A stretch of DNA of 64,000 bases from the NCBI GenBank assembly GCA_035610365.1, contig CM069435.1, forward strand, positions 3,250,001-3,314,000, written 5' to 3'. Shown in pieces: positions 20,522 through 32,330 of the stretch. The translations under genes and the position numbers were made by a program. The number at the start of each line of letters is the position of its first letter. Position 1 is the first letter of the stretch. The notes under the pieces were generated by a model. It had not been told where the DNA came from. It worked only from the letters and a program-made list of their open reading frames with translations, and searched no databases. This DNA is from Aquatica leii (Eukaryota > Arthropoda > Insecta > Coleoptera > Lampyridae).

Positions 20522-22010
20522 TTTTTTAAAACTTACTCACAGCACAACAGCAATAAACTATCACAGTGTGATATTATCACAGGTTTTTATAACAAACAAA
20601 AAATATTTTAGTCATGTGTTTCAGTCATTAAAGGAATTCCACCAGACAGAATTAAAATTATCTATATTTGTTTGCTTTACTTAGGTACTGAATATACCTA
20701 TAAAATATGATTCATTCCGAAATCCTTCCGGTTTTGTAAATAGTGTTTTGTTAAGACTATCATTATACAAAATCTTAGTATAAATTCTAAAAGCGATTTT
20801 TGTATTTAATGTTTTCTAAAACCATTGTTTAACAAAACATGAAAATCTCTGTTGTTATTTATAGGTACGTGGTAAGACCTTTTGAGCAAAAAATGTTAAT
20901 TACATTGTTGTAGGTACGTAATTTAAGTAAAATTCTGTAATGCGTTATTGTCATCTACCTATTAAAACACTGTTTACACAAACTTTTCAAAATTTATATA
21001 TAAAAAGGCAATATAAAATAATACTCTTTAAAAATGCAAAAAAGACAAAAAGTTACACAAAAAGGCAAAATAGGCAGGCTCCAGGCATTTACCTGACTGT
21101 CCGCTGTCATCATAGAGTTGAATAGTCAAATATTACACAAAATTATTGTATATGTCGCGAGCATTGTAACGTGACGTCGCAATCCCCACTATAATATTTT
21201 TATATGCAGTTTTAACGTACGAAAGGGCTCGCGCGTTTGTAGTCCGCGATGGTTTTAATCGTGGCTTTAATATTTTAATTCAGTAATATTGAAGCGGTAG
21301 TATTTGCACAACGTGTTCTAAGTGAAAGGGTACAACTGTCGTACGTAATTTTAAAAAAATGCAAAAAAGTACTGTATTTTTTAAAAATAAATATGTAACT
21401 GTTGTTAAAAAAAAAGTTAAAATAAACCTCTAGGAAGAGTATAAAAATACCGTATTACGGTTTTATCAAAAAGAAAACTATAAAATAAAGTTGATCGTAA
21501 TAATATTATTTTACGTTAATTGTTAATCAGCAATGAGTGTCCAAAAAATCGTCCCTTTAATAGCTTTATTAATATCAAATCTCAATCCACACTAAACAAA
21601 ATCCGTGATTTTGGATTGAATGCAGTAAATTAAAGAAAAACGTTATTGTTACGTTATTGTCAAAATTTCTCAAATATTAAAAAAAAATGCAAAACGCATT
21701 GTTTCTAGTCTTTGATGGGGGCTGCTATTTGTAAAATTACAAAACCAATATAAATAAGTTTTTTTTAAACTGCACCCCGGAAGTTTTTTTTAACTATTAT
21801 AATGTAAATTCTATTACGGCAAATTTCAGTTATTTAAAAATTTTTAAGCAAACATTAAAAAGCGTATGTGTTTATTATTTTTGTCTTCATTATTAACAAT
21901 ACACAAAAGTATCAAATGTAGCCCACTTTAATCCCGACCTCACAAACCGCCGCTGCTGTAAATATTAGGTCATCAGCATCACATTATATCAGCATTTTTC
22001 TTTACGAAAT
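20522..22010. other. Intergenic DNA with a small CpG-rich patch
   Basis: This is mostly AT-rich sequence without recognisable coding motifs. From about 21150 to 21250 it contains an unusual density of CpG (GTCGCGAGC, GTGACGTCGC, GGGCTCGCGCGTTTG), discussed in the findings. No gene is supported. Confidence 0.4.
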
Positions 22011-22014
22011 CCTA

Positions 22015-22170
22015 ACAAGAGAGCGCTTCTTTCAGTTCTTGAAAGAGGATATGGCTTCGGCGGTGGCAAAAGTTGCTGAAGACGATCAAGAAAGTTGGTT
22101 CCCAATAGAAGGCTGTCCTGCACACAGCCGAGATGTGATTTTTGAATGGCAGTGTTTCCAATAAGGTGAT
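22015..22170 (+). pseudogene. DDE-type (IS630/mariner-like) transposase scrap
   Basis: The plus strand gives LTRERFFQFLKEDMASAVA, then WFPIEGCPAHSRDVIFEW. This resembles the central DDE_3-type block in which a WFQQDGCPAHS motif carries a catalytic Asp; here QQDG has become PIEG. It is the same general kind as the fragments at 46019 and 54885 but too short to subfamily. Confidence 0.55.
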
Positions 22171-22179
22171 TGGTTCAAG

Positions 22180-23980
22180 TTGTGCAATTAACTATTTTTT
22201 TTTATTCTAGAGACCCTTAAAATCACAAGATTTATTCTGGACGAATATTTCAAAATGCAGAGCTAAAAAATTGTATTTAAGCCGAGTGTGACAAAATATC
22301 ACAATATCAATTGGCAAATTTAGGACAGGTTGGGCCATTGTTTAAAAGTAAACAGTAATTTGTTTGGACATTTGCTATGATTTTCTATTTTTCTGTAATT
22401 TTGTATCTCTTTTGATAAAAAAAATAAAACCTTGTTTCATACTACTTGTTCTATGGTTTTATCTTCCTTCATTGTCGTATCTCGGTTTCTTTCCAATGTT
22501 TTCTGTCTTAAACACTTCTGGTGTTTTCGTCTACTTTGCTTTCCGATAACGTTTTAATTTTATCCAGTCATTTTTTTAGTTATTTGTCTCCTAATCGTTT
22601 GCCTTCAATATTTTGTTGTACTATCATTCTGTTATATGCCAAAAAAATTACAATATTTTCTTTTGAATAGTAGCTAATAGTCTAGTGTCTTTACAAATTT
22701 TTCTTGTATTATAAAATTATTTGTTTTGTGTTCTGTCCATAACATCCTTGGCAGTCTTTCCCACCATCCAAATTCAGTTTTAGCGTTAACAAAAAGGTTG
22801 CATTATCGGGTTATAAGTAATTAGTGAGTAATACTACAGAAAAGGTTGAGAAGGTTTAGACATGTTATCTAAGATACTAAAAATAAGATCATGTTTCAAA
22901 ATAAATGATAAATAAGTTTAATATTTTGCTGTCTTTCTAATGCCACTCTCAGTTTATATTTAGTATTCAAACGATTTTGCGATTGTTATTTTATTTCTGG
23001 AATATGGTTTGCAAACATTGTTTAATTTCTCCCAACAGCTTCTGCTATGTAGTGCGGAACATAAGCGAGTTTGTAAGGAAACTAAAACTTGGGACTTGAG
23101 GCAAAATATGGATTAGGGAGAAGCAAAGCGCACTTGAAATAGTTTTAACAAACTATTACACAAACAAATCTGCATAAATTAATCGTGACAACACATATAT
23201 TCATGTTTACGTTCGACACCAGCACAAATTAATAGATTATAAATAGAGTGTTACTTACGGTTTTCTAAACATGCGATTAGCTAATGGCATACCCAAATCA
23301 GTCCCCTAAAGTTGCTGAAAGTTTAATAAAAATACATTTAACCGTTGAGTCTTTGAGATTAATCGTTCATCTCACAAATTTCTCATTAACTTGACTCCAA
23401 GTTAGCTTTTCAAACTGGTGTTTGTGTTTAATGCTTGCATCCGTACGTGTTCCAATTTATTGTCTCAAAAAAAGAATTCAACAACTCTAAAGGGACAGGC
23501 ACGTCGAGGTAATCCAATCCCCTCAGCAAAATTTTTACAGGTAACACATACAAACTAAAGTTGATTTACCCATTTACCACAAAAATGGTATACGATATAT
23601 CAAAATGGAGTTCTCATTTGGAGCAGCGTTAGTTTACGTGCTATTTTCCTTAACGTTAAATACAGAAGTGTAAAGCAATACTTTTCGGTACGTAAAAATG
23701 ACATGTATGTTCCGGGACAAAATTCATAAAGCACGAACTATACCATGCTTTTACTATAAAACTTTTTAACTTGTATAAAACTTTTATTTGTCTGTCTTAC
23801 TCTTTGACTACAAAAATTTTCATTTACCATTTTGGTTCTATAATGCATGATAACACTTCTTCATAACCCTCGGGAATTTTGTTAGTTTTTGAATGTGCAT
23901 GAATTGAGAATTTAAACGATACATATTTGGTTACGATTGCAAAAAAATAATTGTATCAACTACACTTTATTAGCGCAAAT
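22180..23980. other. AT-rich intergenic DNA, no gene recognised
   Basis: No coding family, splice-supported exon or terminal repeat was recognised. The last part may include older, unrecognisable sequence of the CMC-like copy that becomes readable at 23985. Confidence 0.4.
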
Positions 23981-24118
23981 ATTCACTTAACCCAAACTCA
24001 TTAATTTAGTACAAGGCTTAGGCTTCCCAAAGTATACTGCTAAACTTTTGGAATTTCAATAATTATTACGTGTCTTAGGTGCTTCAATGTGTGTTCCTAG
24101 TAAATCGAGACTGTTTAA

Positions 24119-26355
24119 CCTATTAGTGCATAAGGTATGATATTGCCTAAAACAATTTTTGGGATGTAGTCTCACATTACACTTGATACAAATAAAATTG
24201 GCCTACGATCCGTTGGACAATAATCGACAATATGACTCCTCTCGTCATACCTCACTTCTCGGATAGGTTTAGGAGGTTGTTTACCTTTAACAGACTTCAT
24301 ACCGTATGTGTTTAATAGAATCAAACACAAGTTTCTTCTAAAATTGAGTAAACTTTTAGACACCGTATCGTTAGGATGAATTTTACGCATTAGTAGCCAA
24401 GCATTTACAACACTGACGTCAAATAAATATGCAAATATTGGCCACCACCGTTTCCGTTGTCGGATCCTAGTTCTGTAATTTGCTACCATCCCATCCAATT
24501 TATCAACTCCATCCATTCCTTTATTATAACTATGTATAATGTTTGGTTGGTTGATTTCTCGTTTCTAGAATATCGTAACACACTCTTTGTTTCAATACTA
24601 TCAAAATTTGTTGCAGCACAAACAATTTTATTGTCCTTCCACTGAACCACGGTCACCTTCTTAGAAAAGTTATACTCAAAATTACCCCGTTCTTTTGCTT
24701 TTCACATCTTATTTTGGTTTAAACCCTTTAGTGGACAGTTTTCTAAATGATTATCGTGGAGTGTTCCGCTGGCACAATATCCATTATCGGCAAGATGACT
24801 AAATAAATTTACAGATGCGAAATAGTTGTCGAAGTAGAGTTTGTATCCTTCATTGGCAGGTATATTTGGAAGCTCTACTAAAGAAAGAACTACTTGGCCA
24901 CCTAATCCAAAGTCATATTTACTGGTTTCTGTTGATTTCCCAGTATATAAATCAAACGCCACCATATATCCGTTGTCAGTACACAAGGCCCAATTTTTAA
25001 AGCCGAACCTGATGGGCTTTTCTTTGATATATTGCTTTGCGTAATGTTTACCATAATACGGAATCATACTATCGTCTATGCTCAGATTCTCTTATAATCC
25101 ACCAAAATTGTCATTTAGATTTGAAATGAGCGGTCTTAGTTTATAAAGTTTATCATTTTTGTTAATTTTAGAATTATGGTTGAGGTGCAAATTTCGTAAT
25201 ATCAATTCAAACCTATTCAGCCGCATACTGTCTGATAAAATTTTCGGAACATCATCTTCTCGAGCTCAATACATTCTCTTGTTAGTGTATTTTCCGTAAC
25301 CAGACAATATAAGACCACTAAAAAAAACGTACAACTCTTCTTTGGTTAAGTTTAAGGTTTGATTTGCGTTTTTTCCCAAAGCATATACATTGCTTTGCTC
25401 TATAATGTGCTCCAAACTGTTGAAAAAAAGGGAAAATAATTCTACAGATGACTGTTTATTGTGCACATCCGCTGGTGGACCTTTGGGCAGACAGTGAGTA
25501 TTCAACGCAAAATGAGGTTCCCTTTTGTCCCATTTGATTTCTTTTTTCTTTGGTGGCTTCCTTTTATTAGTTGTGGTAGTAGCTGATTTGTTCTTCTTCG
25601 CTAATTTTTTTTTCTTTGCTCCTTGTTCCTCTGGTAACGTAGGTTTTGGCTATACAAAGATAGGAGAGGCAGGTCATCATCACTTGAGTCTTGCATGTCG
25701 TAAGGTAAACTTTCTGACTGATCTGAACCTGTTCCAGGTTGTGAGTTATGATATAAAATAACCTCAGCCTCCGATTGCAACATTGCACGACCTAAATGGT
25801 TGACATTTCCCTTATGCTCGTCATCTGAACGATCACTGTCTTGGTCGGTTTCCTGTCCGTCGTCGGGTGGAGCAATGTAAATATCCGCAGAATTGATTTC
25901 TGCATCTTTTAGAGCTGCTATCAATTCATGAAGAGGCAGGCTGGAATAATAATTGATTTTCAAGAAAAGTAGTCCCTTTAAAGGGACACGAGCTTTAGGG
26001 CCCAATTAAGTCACATTATAATAAACAAATGATGTCAGTGCGTTAGTAATGTAATATTACAGTACTTTAGCAATATTTTAAGATAAGGATTTGACACTTC
26101 TAACCTATGAATTGTCCATAATTTCAAACAAACTTACCCTCCGCGCCTTGTGCTGTAGAAGGTTGGGCTCATTTTTTTGTTTAAGTTGGAATATCTAATA
26201 AGCAGAAAGTGTATTTAACACACTAGAAGTCACCAATAAACACACACACTTCAAATACACATAAAAGCCGGTTTGAGGTTAGGTTAGTCGTTGTACACGC
26301 CGACTAGAACCACAAATACCGCTGTCCCTTTTAAGGGACTGTATGCACTAATGGG
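24119..26355 (-). mobile_element. piggyBac-type transposon with TTAA-flanked ends
   Basis: The left end CCTATTAGTGCATAAGG (24119) and the right end, read on the minus strand as CCCATTAGTGCATACAG (26355), match at 14 of 17 positions. Both abut TTAA (24115-24118 and 26356-26359), the obligatory piggyBac target. The 2.24-kb element carries a decayed transposase on the minus strand. It is inserted within a CMC-like transposase copy. Confidence 0.9.
24172..25950 (-). pseudogene. piggyBac transposase (degenerate)
   Basis: In order on the minus strand there is an acidic N-terminal part (LPLHELIAALKDAEINSAD, then DDGQETDQDSDRSDDEHKG), which begins after a plausible splice acceptor near 25943. LNLTKEELYVFFSGLILSGY (25266-25505) follows, with the frame ending in a TGA where the family has Trp after NKRMY. 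Next come MIPYYGKHYAKQYIKEKPI preceded by SIDDS, YKLYFDNYFAS and CASGTLHDN (24702-25067). The last part is MDGVDKLDGMVANYRTRIRQ and RWWPIFAYLFD (24172-24516). Further lesions are a stop after NFGGL near 25090 and a frameshift near 24510. The DDD residues (IDDS, FDNYF, GVDKLD) are still visible. Confidence 0.9.
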
Positions 26356-27273
26356 TTAAAAGGCGTTTTCTTCTATAATGGAGATAAGTACGTATCTGTG
26401 CCAGTTATTAATTCAGTTCGCCGAAAAGAAACGTATGCGAATCTAAAGTTGCTGTTAGGAAAAAATAAATATCAAGACCACGAATGGAAACTATGCGGAA
26501 ATTCAACCATGTTGTGTATGTTACTGGACCAGCAGAGTAAACACACTAAAATATATTACTTCACTTGTGAATAGAATAATAGAACCAAAGCTCTGCTTTT
26601 GACAATAAAACAGTGGCTTTTGAGGCACAATCTTACACTGAGATAAAAAAATATTGTATATAAAAACTTAATGAAGGCAGATTCAATACGTTTACGTTTA
26701 TTGCATATTAAATTAAATATAATAAAGCATTTTGTAAAAACACTTAATAACAATGGAACTTACGTTTAGCATATTTGTAATAAATTTCCAGGTTTATCTG
26801 ACGCAAAACTTAAAGAAGGTATTTTTATTGGTTCCCTAATCAGAAAATTCGATTTAGATAGTCAGTTTAAAAGTATCATAACTGCCATTAAAAAGAACCT
26901 TGGGATTGGTTTTAAAAGTGTAATAAACAACAAATCACAAAATTACTAAAAAAATGTTTAGAAGGCTGGAAAAGCTTCACAGTTTAGGATGTAATAAGAG
27001 CATCAAAACTCAATTTTTGCATGCTTATTTTTAATTTTTTTCTTCGGACAAATGATCGATAGACAAAGAGAGATGTTCCAACAGGACATACAAAAATGGA
27101 ACAACTACCAAAGAAGGTGAAATACCAACATGATAACTGACTACTGTTGAAAAGAAGCAATTCTGAATTTATGAATGAAAAACCATTTTTCTGATTAAGT
27201 AAAATAAAGTTTTATACGTTAATTAAAATCAATGCTTTTTTGTTTGTAAAATTGTACTATATCCTTACCCTAA

Positions 27274-28504
27274 TAATCAAACCAGGTAACTTCATTTTAG
27301 TCAAAAAGTTAATTTTGATGCCTTATGTTAGAGAAGCAAATACTCTACATGATAGAAAAACCCACGTAACTACACTTAACTTTATTTTAATTATATGGAA
27401 TAAATAAAACCTCTTAACTCCATTACGTCTGCACGTAGCAGAATACCTCGTAACTCACAAGCTCGTAACTCCACGTTTAGGAACACTAATTTTATGCGGT
27501 TTAATAATAGTGATTGGTTTATTGTGCTTCATCTAAAAGGAAAAGAAGTACGTTAACTACAAAATCATTTATTTAGTTACCGTGAAGTAACTTGCAGAAT
27601 GTGTCGCGCTCAAAAAATTTTGGAAATGGTTTTCTAACAGGAGTTTGTTTTGAAGATTGGCCTAGATCTAATGGCACAGGTGTTGTCAACACTGATAATG
27701 ACATAAAATTATACAAAATTGCAAATGAAGTTATTCATCCGGAGAATGCATTTGCCGTGTCTATGTTGACTCATGATAATAATTTGCAAAACGATGAAAT
27801 AGTTCCATTTATCATGTAAAATTGTTTAGTACTGAAAGACAAAGAGATAGAAAGAACAAAAATTATTCTGGAAAAACCAACTCATTTATGTACTATTTAC
27901 AAAAAGATAATGAGATGATCGTACGTTCATGGAAGCTTAAAGAAAAACAGATTAACGACGGACACATTACTGGCCAGAAAGATAACCAAGCGATGCTAAA
28001 AAATGAAAGGACTTCTAGGCATAAACGATTAGATAGTTTCAAGGAGTTTTTTAACTTGTTACCAAATATGTAATCTCACTACTGTTGCTCAATTACGATT
28101 ACATTGTATTTAAAGCCTATTTAGAAATCTAAGCAACAATTGTATGAGGTCTACTTCAAAGAATGGTGTCAAAAGAAACAAACAACTTCGTTTTCACGTA
28201 AAAAAATCAATGTGAATGTAGAACGAAAAACGAATAACATAACTTAGGAAGAATACGACGTTCCTCTAGAGAAGAAAAAAGATACAAAAGTTGAGACGCT
28301 GATAAAAATAGTGATACAAACAATTTGTTTGCTATGAACTTACAAACTTGGAAAAACGTATATAAAATTACTTAGACTTATACACATTCAATGTACTTCA
28401 AAAAACCACAAAGAATTGAAGCGATAGCAACTTGTTTGAATTTTCTGGAATGTTTTTTGCGGTTCCTGTAAATTTTGTGATTTTGGAGTTACGAGGTTTG
28501 ATAA
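27274..28504 (+). mobile_element. DNA transposon with TTAA-type flanks, superfamily unassigned
   Basis: The right end reads, on the minus strand, TTATCAAACCTCGTAACTCC and is followed by TTAA (28505-28508). The left end is TAATCAAACCAGGTAACTTC preceded by CTAA (27270-27273), an apparent TTAA derivative. Internal copies of CTCGTAACTC occur near 27450. The 1.23-kb interior encodes a decayed protein on the plus strand. TTAA duplications are used by piggyBac and Kolobok; the protein does not look like piggyBac. Confidence 0.6.
27592..28330 (+). pseudogene. Transposase-like protein of the TTAA element (degenerate)
   Basis: Readable parts include FLTGVCFEDWPRSNGTGVV (27592-27819), NSFMYYLQKDNEMIVRSWKL and DGHITGQKDNQAMLKNERTS (27822-28073). 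After a stop comes KQLYEVYFKEWCQKKQTTSF with SRKK (28120-28200). The order resembles a family of insect transposase-like proteins in which an SHY...LYxLYKEWC segment precedes a DTCxxCD motif. The catalytic half is missing. The match is from memory of protein style, so the function is tentative. Confidence 0.45.
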
Positions 28505-28801
28505 TTAAGGTGACGATATCGGGATGTAATAAGAAACATCTAAATTATAGTTGAAATTACTACATTTTTAGTCAATAATTTTGAAATTACACCCCAGCGC
28601 AAAAACTCAAATTTCTAAACTAGTTTTTTTTGGTACAGGAAATAAGCAGCTACAGAAATTGCATTAACATTTGTTTTTATTTTGTTTTAATTTTAAAAGA
28701 TCTATATTTAATATATACATTTTAATAAACAAATAAAGTTTTATGTTGTCTTTTATAAATTTTTGAAATATCTTTTAATATATTATTGGTACGTCATTTT
28801 A

Positions 28802-29102
28802 TGTTATTTTACCCTTAAGTTAGTGCTGACACACCCCACCTTACTGTTTTGTAAAAATGCAAGTAAGTAAGAAAAATAAGCAGTGTTGTTAAGAAAGCGA
28901 CCAAATAAGGTCTTATGTAATCAGTGTGTAATTTTATATATGTATATTTTGTGTATATTGAAGCAGAATAAGTCAACAAATCTTTGGTCTTTAATTGATC
29001 GCAGTTAGTAGAGGATATTAAAGGCTTCCTTCTGACCAACCAGTGTTACGTTCGCGTTGGAAAGGACTGCAAAAATATCCGCAGAACCAGACAACACAAA
29101 CA
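28802..29102 (+). repeat. BEL/Pao 5' LTR
   Basis: This LTR starts TGTTATTTTACCC and ends ACACAAACA. Shared blocks with the 3' LTR include TTTTGTAAAAATGCAAGTAA and ATCCGCAGAACCA. It is about 103 bp longer than the 3' LTR because it retains a segment (about 28960-29070) absent there. Confidence 0.85.
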
Positions 29103-29558
29103 TTTATGGTCCTTCGAGCCGGATCTGCAGCAATCGAAAATAATAGCAAAAAAATCGTATCACAATCAAAATCAATCTTAACATCATCTTAAAATCCAAA
29201 TCGTTCACAACGCAAAAGCAAAACCATCGCATTCCGACAGAACGACGTCAGCTCAGGTATTTATTTCTTTGTTTACCGTTAATCCGTAACCCAAACTTTC
29301 CCTTGCTGACAATTGTTTGAATCTGTTGAAATATTCTATGGTAAAAATCGCGTGTACCCAAACAAAAGTTGAAAAATCCAATTTTATTTTGTTTACTCAA
29401 ACCTGTTTCAAATACCGATCTATTGAAATCTTTATTTAAGTTAAAAATAATTCAAATTAGTCACTTTCAAACCTGTATAAAGGTACTTATTAATCAACTA
29501 TATCACATTCGAACTAGACTACTTTGTTTTTTATTTAATTAATAAATCTATTTGAAAA

Positions 29559-30850
29559 ATGTCTGCAAAATCTCTTAAAAACCTCAATCGCCCAGGCGAA
29601 ATTAATAATAAGCAACTTAAATACATTTGAGCAAGACTTAGAATCAATGCGCGAAGATAATTTAACCTAGTTTATGTTAGAACGCGTAGAAATCAAATTA
29701 AATCGTTTTAAACCGTTAGTTGATGATTATAATCAAATAATGTTAGAATTAATTGATGCCTCTGAAACCGAAACATCGCTACAGCCTCAATCTTATTAAA
29801 AAGAGCTAAGCACGATTTACAAGAATGAAATGGTTCTTGTATTTCAAATACAAGTAATTCTTCATCAAATAAATCAAATGTTAAGCTACCACAATTACGG
29901 CTTCCTCACTTTTCGGGAGATTATACCGATTGGAAAGGCTGTATAGATTCAATTACGGCTTTAGTCCACAATAATTTTGATCTTACCAACATAGAAAAAT
30001 TTATGTATCTCAATTCTAGCTTAAACAATTCGACCAAAAGGTTAATTAGCAATATTCAAGCGACTAGTGATAACTACATTCTAGCCTTTAATTTGTTAAA
30101 TAAAAGATACGACAATCCAAAATTAATTATTCAAGATCATATTAAAGGTACTTTCGATTTAAAAGTCATGCCCAAAGAATCCCCGGTAGAGCTACGAAAT
30201 CTTTACGATGAATATTCCAAACATATTTAAGCTTTAGAAAATCTAAACGTACCAATCGATCTGTGCAATTATTTTATTTCGCACATTCTCAAATCAAAGT
30301 TCGACAATGAGACAAAAACCGAATACAGCAAATTAAACTCTAAAAACATTCCCACCATAAAGAAAATCGACGAATTCTTCAAAAATAGGTGTCAATTAAT
30401 TGAAGAATTGAAAGACGCGAGTAAACCCCAACTCAACCGTGTAAATAAATTTAAATTGAATGATAATCGCAAAAAGTTTAACACACCTAGGTTCGCTCTT
30501 GTAACCACTAATCAAGAAATCCAATGTTTAATCTGCGGAGATAATCATGTGATCTCTCAATGTCTTAGATTTACTTCAAGTTCTGTACAACAGCGTTATG
30601 ACATGTTATCAAAATTAAACACTTGTAAGGTGTACTTAAAGATTCACTTGTAAATATTGCGGAAAAAAGCATCACTCGCTTCTTCACTAAACGCGAAACG
30701 AAATCAAATCCTGAAACTTATCAATCCCCAGAAATTACACAAAACGACGCCACAAATCAATGCTGGCACTTCGCAAGTGACTTTAGCCTGCGTTGAAAAA
30801 TCAAATAAAAATCAGTGCTTGCTGTCCAATGCCTGCATAAAAATAAAAGA
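29559..30850 (+). pseudogene. BEL/Pao gag with zinc knuckles
   Basis: The frame begins with ATG at 29559 and is broken early by stops. From 29890 it reads LRLPHFSGDYTDWKGCID, the DUF1759 signature, continuing through NNSTKRLISNIQATSDNY and LLNKRYDNPKLIIQDHI. A stop follows at about 30228. The zinc-binding parts are CLICGDNHVISQC (about 30530) and a CKYCGKKHHSLLH arrangement (about 30650) in another frame. Gag packages element RNA. Confidence 0.8.
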
Positions 30851-30859
30851 TTCTGCAGG

Positions 30860-31281
30860 CAAATGACGTCACGCACGAGCTTTTGCTCTTTGATACAGGG
30901 AGCATAAATTGTTTCATAACCACTAAATTGTGCAATAATCTCAGCCTTAAATTGCAATCGGCCAATTCAATCATTTTAGGTATAAATGGCATTTCAAAGC
31001 ATGTAAATAAATCTGTAAACGTACAGTTAGCTTCTATGGAAAATAACTACACAACTAAAGCTTCATGCTTGGTTATCCCAAAAATAACCAATAATCTACC
31101 TATAATATCTTTTAATAATTTAATTTTAACCATTCCAAGAAATATAAAACTAGCTGATGAAAACTTTAATAAATCGTCACCTATCGACATACTTATAGGA
31201 GCATCTTTGTTTTATGAGCTAATGTGTATAGGTCAAATTTCTTTAGAAAAAAATAAACCAATCTTACAAGGACGCTCTTAG
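30860..31281 (+). pseudogene. BEL/Pao aspartic protease domain
   Basis: The frame carries LLFDTGSINCFITTKLCNNL with the catalytic DTGS motif, and later SPIDILIGASLFYELM, the equivalent of the ILIGxD flap-side motif. The upstream junction with gag is frameshifted, and the reading ends at a stop at 31281. Confidence 0.8.
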
Positions 31282-31286
31282 GATGG

Positions 31287-32330
31287 TTGGTAACTGGAAA
31301 TATAAATCTAAATAACTCAAGTACAAATCAAAACGTATCTGTGCCCAATCTTTGCCTAAAATCAAACGAATCTTTAAATGAACTATTAATCAAATTTTGG
31401 AAATTGGAAAACGTTAAACCCAATGACAAAATGTCTTTATTATCAGAGGACGAACGCTTTTGTGAAAATCACTTTGTTAAGACTACTTCTAGAGATTCTT
31501 CTGTACGATATGTTGTTTCAATCTCTTTTAATTCTTATTTACACAATTTAGGCAAATCAAAATCACACGCTATCCAACGGTTTTTGAGTCTTGAAAGAAA
31601 ATTTAGTGCAGATCCCGAGTTAAAGGATCAAGGATCAATATTTTCAATTCGTTAATGAATATTTGGCATTAGGCCACATGTCCAAAATCTTGTCTAATAC
31701 AACTTCTCAAGATATTAATCAACCAACCATCAAAGCCACGAACATGGATATTGAACCAATTAACTTGCCAAGATATTATTTACCCTACCATGCGGTTTTA
31801 AAATCCACCTCATTAACCACAAAACTGCAAGTCGTTTTTGACGGAAGTGCAAAATGTGACTCTAGAATATCAATAAATCAAATTCAGTTGGTAGGTCCAG
31901 TTGTACAAAATGACCTATTTCCAATGCTTATAAAATTTTGCGAATTCAGCGTTGTCTTAACCGGAGACATCAAAAAAATGTATTGGCAAATTCTAATCAA
32001 CCCAAACGAAAGAAAGTTTCAATCTATTCTTTGGCGAGAGAACCTTAACCATCAAATTGATACTTATGAATTAAACACAGTTACGTATGGCACTGTATCT
32101 GCCAGTTACCTGTCACCCAAATGCTTGCAACATCTAGCACATTTAAATTTAGAAGAGCATCTCAAGTTTTAAATTCAAATTTTTACGTAGACGATCTACT
32201 AGTTTCAGTTAACTCGGTTGAAAAAATCAAAATTCTTAAAAATGAGTTAACAACAATACTTGCTTCTGCAGGTTTTCCGCTAAGAAAATGTCTGTCCAAT
32301 CACCCCTAGATTTTGAACTAAATGGAAAAA
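31287..32330 (+). pseudogene. BEL/Pao reverse transcriptase
   Basis: Frames 31287-31655, 31663-32172 and 32121-32309 together give LPYHAVLKSTSLTTKLQVVF, DGSAKCDSRISIN, VVLTGDIKKMYWQILI (first Asp), FQSILWRE, and NFYVDDLLVSVNSVEK with an intact YVDD. At least two frameshifts or stops separate them. In Bel-Pao the protein copies element RNA. Confidence 0.85.

Larger units (their letters stand above)
23985..27200 (+). pseudogene. Second CMC-like transposase copy, split by piggyBac
   Basis: On the plus strand, 23985-24118 reads LINLVQGLGLPKYTAKLLEF, equivalent to the helix ELNDLVRDLQLPKTKSQLL of the copy at 14171-16740. After the piggyBac element the frame resumes at 26356 with LKGVFFYNGDKYVSVPV, RRKETYANLKLLLG and DHEWKLCGN. 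The copy is then disrupted near 26540. It is recognisable again at 26795-26960 (GLSDAKLKEGIFIGSLIRKF) and 27060-27130 (RQREMFQQDIQKW), which matches the SDEHGERFHQDI region. It is inactive and heavily decayed. Confidence 0.7.
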
